This document shows, piece by piece, positions 61,495 through 64,000 of a stretch of DNA of 64,000 nt. The number at the start of each line of letters is the position of its first letter. The stretch's first letter is position 1. Source of the DNA: Acidobacteriota bacterium (GTDB taxonomy: Bacteria; Zixibacteria; MSB-5A5; GN15; FEB-12); NCBI GenBank assembly GCA_035529075.1, contig DATKXK010000005.1, forward strand, positions 1 to 64,000, given 5' to 3'. The translations under genes and the position numbers were made by a program. The notes beneath the pieces are model-generated. The model was given only the letters and a program-made list of their open reading frames with translations, did not search any database and was not told the DNA's origin.

Positions 61495-62286
61495 ATGGAG
61501 GTTTGTCTGGGAAACCTGAGAAAACACGGGGAGGCACCGTTTACGGTGGTCGTTATCCACGGTGGCCCGGGTGCGGCGGGGGAGATGGCTCCGGTGGCGC
61601 GCGAGCTTGCAGCCGAGCGGGGAGTTCTGGAACCGATGCAGACCGCAACCTCTCTTGAAGGGCAGGTTGAAGAGTTACGTGTAGTTCTGGAGCAAAACGG
61701 AGACCTTCCCGTCACTCTGATTGGTTTCTCCTGGGGCGCCTGGCTCAGTTTCATATTTGCCGCTAAGCATCCCGATTTCGTCAAGAAACTGATACTCGTT
61801 GGAAGCGGCCCCTATGAAGAAAAATATGCTTCAGGAATTCAAGACACCAGATTAGACCGTCTAACCGACAAGGAGAAGGCCGAGTTGGAGTCGGTTCTCA
61901 GGATTCTGGATAACCCGGCATCGGAAGACAGGACTGCGGCCTTCGCGCGGTTTGGAGCTCTGTTCTCAAAAGCAGATGCATACGCTCCGTTGGAGGATGA
62001 ATCCGAGGCCATTGATTACCAGGTCGATGTTTTTCAGAGTGTGTGGCGGGATGCCGCGGAGTTGAGACGAAGCGGCAAGCTTTTGGCTCTCGGTAGACTT
62101 GTCAGGTGCCCGGTGGTGGCGATTCACGGTGCCTATGATCCGCATCCAGCCGAGGGAGTCGAGAAACCACTGTCGGCTATTCTCCCGAGCTTTGGATTTT
62201 TCCTGCTCAAGAACTGTGGGCACAGGCCCTGGATAGAACGTCAGGCGAGAAAACGGTTCTTCGATATTCTGAGGACGGAGATATGA
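61495..62286 (+). CDS. Alpha/beta hydrolase
   Basis: 263 residues. HGGPG (oxyanion loop, about 22-26), nucleophile elbow GFSWGAW (Ser about 84), acid in HGAYDPHP (about 212) and His in NCGHRPW (about 240). No signal, so cytoplasmic. The chain is near the minimum for the fold and has a short cap. Prolyl-peptidase-like or ester-hydrolysing activity is likely. GGGGAAGG lies close before the ATG; it follows the methyltransferase by 24 bases. Confidence 0.9.
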   Translation: MEVCLGNLRKHGEAPFTVVVIHGGPGAAGEMAPVARELAAERGVLEPMQTATSLEGQVEELRVVLEQNGDLPVTLIGFSWGAWLSFIFAAKHPDFVKKLILVGSGPYEEKYASGIQDTRLDRLTDKEKAELESVLRILDNPASEDRTAAFARFGALFSKADAYAPLEDESEAIDYQVDVFQSVWRDAAELRRSGKLLALGRLVRCPVVAIHGAYDPHPAEGVEKPLSAILPSFGFFLLKNCGHRPWIERQARKRFFDILRTEI

Positions 62287-62383
62287 CCATCTGCCGGTCC
62301 GGTGGGCATTCAGGTCCGGACCTCCCGACCGGCCGTTTGTCGGGAGCAGACAGTTGGCGGGTCTTCAGGTTGAATAAACAATA

Positions 62384-62406
62384 GGCAGGAGCTTGGGACT
62401 CCTGCC
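62384..62406 (-). terminator. Terminator of the beta-barrel-like gene
   Basis: GGCAGGAG-(7)-CTCCTGCC is a perfect 8-bp stem between convergent genes. On the minus strand it is followed by TATTGTTT, so it best serves the gene 62459-63379. CTCCCGAC...GTCGGGAG (62321-62348 region) is a second hairpin on the plus side for the hydrolase. Confidence 0.65.
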
Positions 62407-62458
62407 CCGTAAAGACTGCGTTGACTGATCTCTTGGTTCTGTAATCCCAGTATCTTCC

Positions 62459-63379
62459 TTAGAAATTATAGGCAAAACTGACCAGTGGAATTCCCGGGAA
62501 GAAGAGGTCCTCGCCGCCCGGTGTAAAAAACCCTATATCGGCCGAGATGCTCTCACCGAAAAAGCGCACACCGTAGGAAATCAGCGGTTGATCGATCTCC
62601 GGGAAAACCCAGTTTTCACTGACGAGTGACAATCTCCGGGCAACCCTCAACTCACCTCCGATCAGGAAAGCCGGCTTCTCGGCGAAATCGTCGTCGACAT
62701 ATCCATCACCGAGACCGATAGTCACGCTCTTGTCGTCCGTGCCGATCGTGCATGTCCCGAACACAATACCGGCGACTTTGGGCTCCTCGACTAAATCCTG
62801 GTCGAATTGTGGGATCCTGAGAATGAGGGCGCTGCCTGCAATCGACACCAATTCGGTGACCGAGATACCGACCTTGGGAAGCAGATACCAGAGTTGTTTG
62901 TCAAAGTCGACCCCGGGGAACAGCGAACACCCCCCGCCGATGGTGATGTTGTCTGTCAGCCCATAAGCCGCGCTGGGAAAGAACAGAAGCAGATCAGAGA
63001 TGTATCCTTGCCCGGCTTCCAGCGTACGTCCGGTCGGCGCAATGTATAACCTGGTCCGATTAGGATTCGGGAACCAGTACTTGCCGCCCTTTATGGACGA
63101 ACTGGCCACTTCCCGTATGTCCTCGATCTGGTTAATAGCGATGGTCACCTCGCCCACCTGCGAGGAGAAGCTGATGCTGTCGGCTCTAATCTCCGTTATC
63201 CTGCCGGTGAGCATTGAGCCGTCGCGCAGGGTTATCATCTGGACTTTGTCGGCATCCGGTACACGTAACTTGTCCGGTGAGACTGTAGCGAAGAGCGACT
63301 GGCCAAGGACCGCCGTCATGCAGATGACGAGGAGAGAGACTGCCAGCAACCGAGTGGATTTCCGCGAAGTGCGCGTCAT
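62459..63379 (-). CDS. Exported beta-rich outer-membrane-like protein
   Basis: 306 residues; GGAGG lies 6-7 bases before the ATG. Signal peptide about 1-31 (...LGQSLFA). An LSm-like strand set (about 48-90, MITLRDGSMLTGRITEIRAD, VTIAINQIEDI) is followed by about ten alternating strands with many Gly/aromatic residues (GYISDLLLFFPSAAYGLTDN) ending in PLVSFAYNF, an outer-membrane insertion-like final Phe. I do not know a name for this family; similar two-part proteins are seen in FCB genomes. Function is unknown. Confidence 0.75.
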   Translation of the reverse strand: MTRTSRKSTRLLAVSLLVICMTAVLGQSLFATVSPDKLRVPDADKVQMITLRDGSMLTGRITEIRADSISFSSQVGEVTIAINQIEDIREVASSSIKGGKYWFPNPNRTRLYIAPTGRTLEAGQGYISDLLLFFPSAAYGLTDNITIGGGCSLFPGVDFDKQLWYLLPKVGISVTELVSIAGSALILRIPQFDQDLVEEPKVAGIVFGTCTIGTDDKSVTIGLGDGYVDDDFAEKPAFLIGGELRVARRLSLVSENWVFPEIDQPLISYGVRFFGESISADIGFFTPGGEDLFFPGIPLVSFAYNF

Positions 63380-63785
63380 TGTACGTCCTCCTTCAACAAA
63401 GATTGAATGCGCCCAAGTTGTGTTACAGGACTTGATTAGTGCGCTTGCCTTTCAATTCCCTCATGTCAGAACGTGAACTCCCGCGTAGCTGAGTCCACGG
63501 GTTAACACGGTCGATTATATCCTTTTTGGGGTCGATTGGCAAGGATAATGCGCAGGACCCGGAAGTGCCCGCATCCGTGCTCGAGGGGTGCGGGGGAGAC
63601 CGCGCCTGCGGCCGGAGTTGCCGTCGCGCGTGCCTTTCGGGGCCGGACGAAGACTATGATTACCCATGTTCTAAGGTTCTCGATGGCATCTTGCAGGTCG
63701 CCGCCACGTTCGACCGGACCTTCATTCGCATGAACAATTCAAATTGACTCTTTACGCCGCTGACGGTTATGATGCGTCATCGGCC
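63380..63785. other. Divergent gap, no gene recognised
   Basis: A 73-codon frame (63526-63747) ends in AATFDRTFIRMNNSN but has a Cys/Arg-rich GC-biased middle and no ribosome site; I do not call it. Promoters for both flanking genes must lie here. Confidence 0.4.
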
Positions 63786-64000
63786 ATGAATGATGAAGAT
63801 GACAGAGGACAGCCCTTCGGATACAGACGACTCCTGGGTCTGGTCGGCGGGCTGGTCGCAGCGCTGATCTTTCTCTTTGTCGATCTTGATCCCGCCAACC
63901 CCCTGGTCAGCCGCACGGCGGCCGTGGCGGCCCTGATGGCGATATGGTGGATCACGGAAGCGATCCCGATCCCGGCCACGGCGCTCCTGCCGGTGGCGCT
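63786..64000 (+). CDS. SLC13/DASS-family anion transporter, N-terminal part
   Basis: 71 codons up to the window edge. TM1 LLGLVGGLVAALIFLFVD is followed by RTAAVAALMAIWWITEAIP, IPATALLPVAL; the WWITEAIPIPATALLP stretch is the hallmark of divalent anion:Na+ symporters (CitT/SdcS/SLC13). Substrates in the family are dicarboxylates, citrate or sulfate. The ribosome site is weak, so the start could be a little elsewhere. The rest is outside. Confidence 0.88.
   Translation, partial: MNDEDDRGQPFGYRRLLGLVGGLVAALIFLFVDLDPANPLVSRTAAVAALMAIWWITEAIPIPATALLPVA

Noticed and set aside
63526-63747. 73-codon frame upstream of the SLC13 gene
   Set aside because: GC-driven Cys/Arg-rich text with no start signals; two overlapping frames of similar length.

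Overview
The window looks like chromosomal DNA of an uncultivated FCB-group bacterium, probably Zixibacteria-like or a related candidate phylum. The main evidence is three secreted-protein tails of the NYPNPFNPST...LGQRV...GVYLYR...KMLLLK type, which is the Por/type IX-style C-terminal sorting domain. Lipoproteins, PD40 beta-propellers, VCBS repeats, M56/BlaI pairs and multihaem cytochromes fit the same picture. The phylum assignment is inference. I saw no rRNA, tRNA, CRISPR array, integrase or intact transposase.

Layout. 0-5.7 kb: the start of a PD40 protein, then an RND efflux adaptor and pump with no TolC-type gene beside them. 6.3-14.1 kb, all minus strand: a winged-helix regulator with a membrane protein; two retropepsin-like/PDZ proteins, one overlapping a TetR gene; and a BlaI-BlaR1 (M56) pair. 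The M56 repeat tail is broken at an A7 run. 14.2-15.1 kb: a remnant of a P1B ATPase and a methyltransferase. 15.5-19.3 kb: a three-gene minus-strand operon of outer-membrane beta-barrel, 14-haem cytochrome and CxxxxCH/CxxCH multihaem lipoprotein-like cytochrome, which looks like an electron conduit across the outer membrane. 19.9-34.4 kb: single-gene accessory units (HExxH peptidase, alpha/beta hydrolase, two recent O-methyltransferase paralogues, NTF2-like protein, tiny Lys-rich protein, ankyrin-PD40-VCBS fusion, class C beta-lactamase-like protein, PD40 protein, metallo-beta-lactamase). 34.6-37.1 kb: an ABC-2 exporter. 37.7-52.4 kb: VCBS/sorting-domain protein, GNAT, Kef antiporter, DUF362, BNR-like lipoprotein, DinB-like protein, CPBP protease, MscL, a secreted multicopper oxidase, and a broken VCBS paralogue. 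52.5-60.5 kb, minus strand: a sugar ABC importer (binding protein, ATPase, permease) followed by a GH38 alpha-mannosidase with a PA14 domain, a coherent mannoside uptake and degradation operon. 60.8-64 kb: methyltransferase, hydrolase, beta-barrel-like protein and the start of an SLC13 transporter.

The most unusual feature is not a gene. More than twenty copies of a roughly 100-135 bp intergenic element (here element A) lie between 0.25 and 48.4 kb, about one per gap, with one remnant at 60.65 kb. Every copy I located reads in the same direction whichever way the neighbouring genes point. Its 3' part is a hairpin whose bases change while pairing is kept. It is mixed with a 127 bp element B (three copies, inverted ends) and a short hairpin-GGGCCACCC module (element D), also always on the plus strand. 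Several duplications (an O-methyltransferase unit, the 3' end of the Kef gene, a VCBS unit) and decayed gene ends lie between these elements, so the region looks like a cassette-like, repeat-rich accessory zone. The mannosidase/ABC block from 52 kb on is almost free of the elements.
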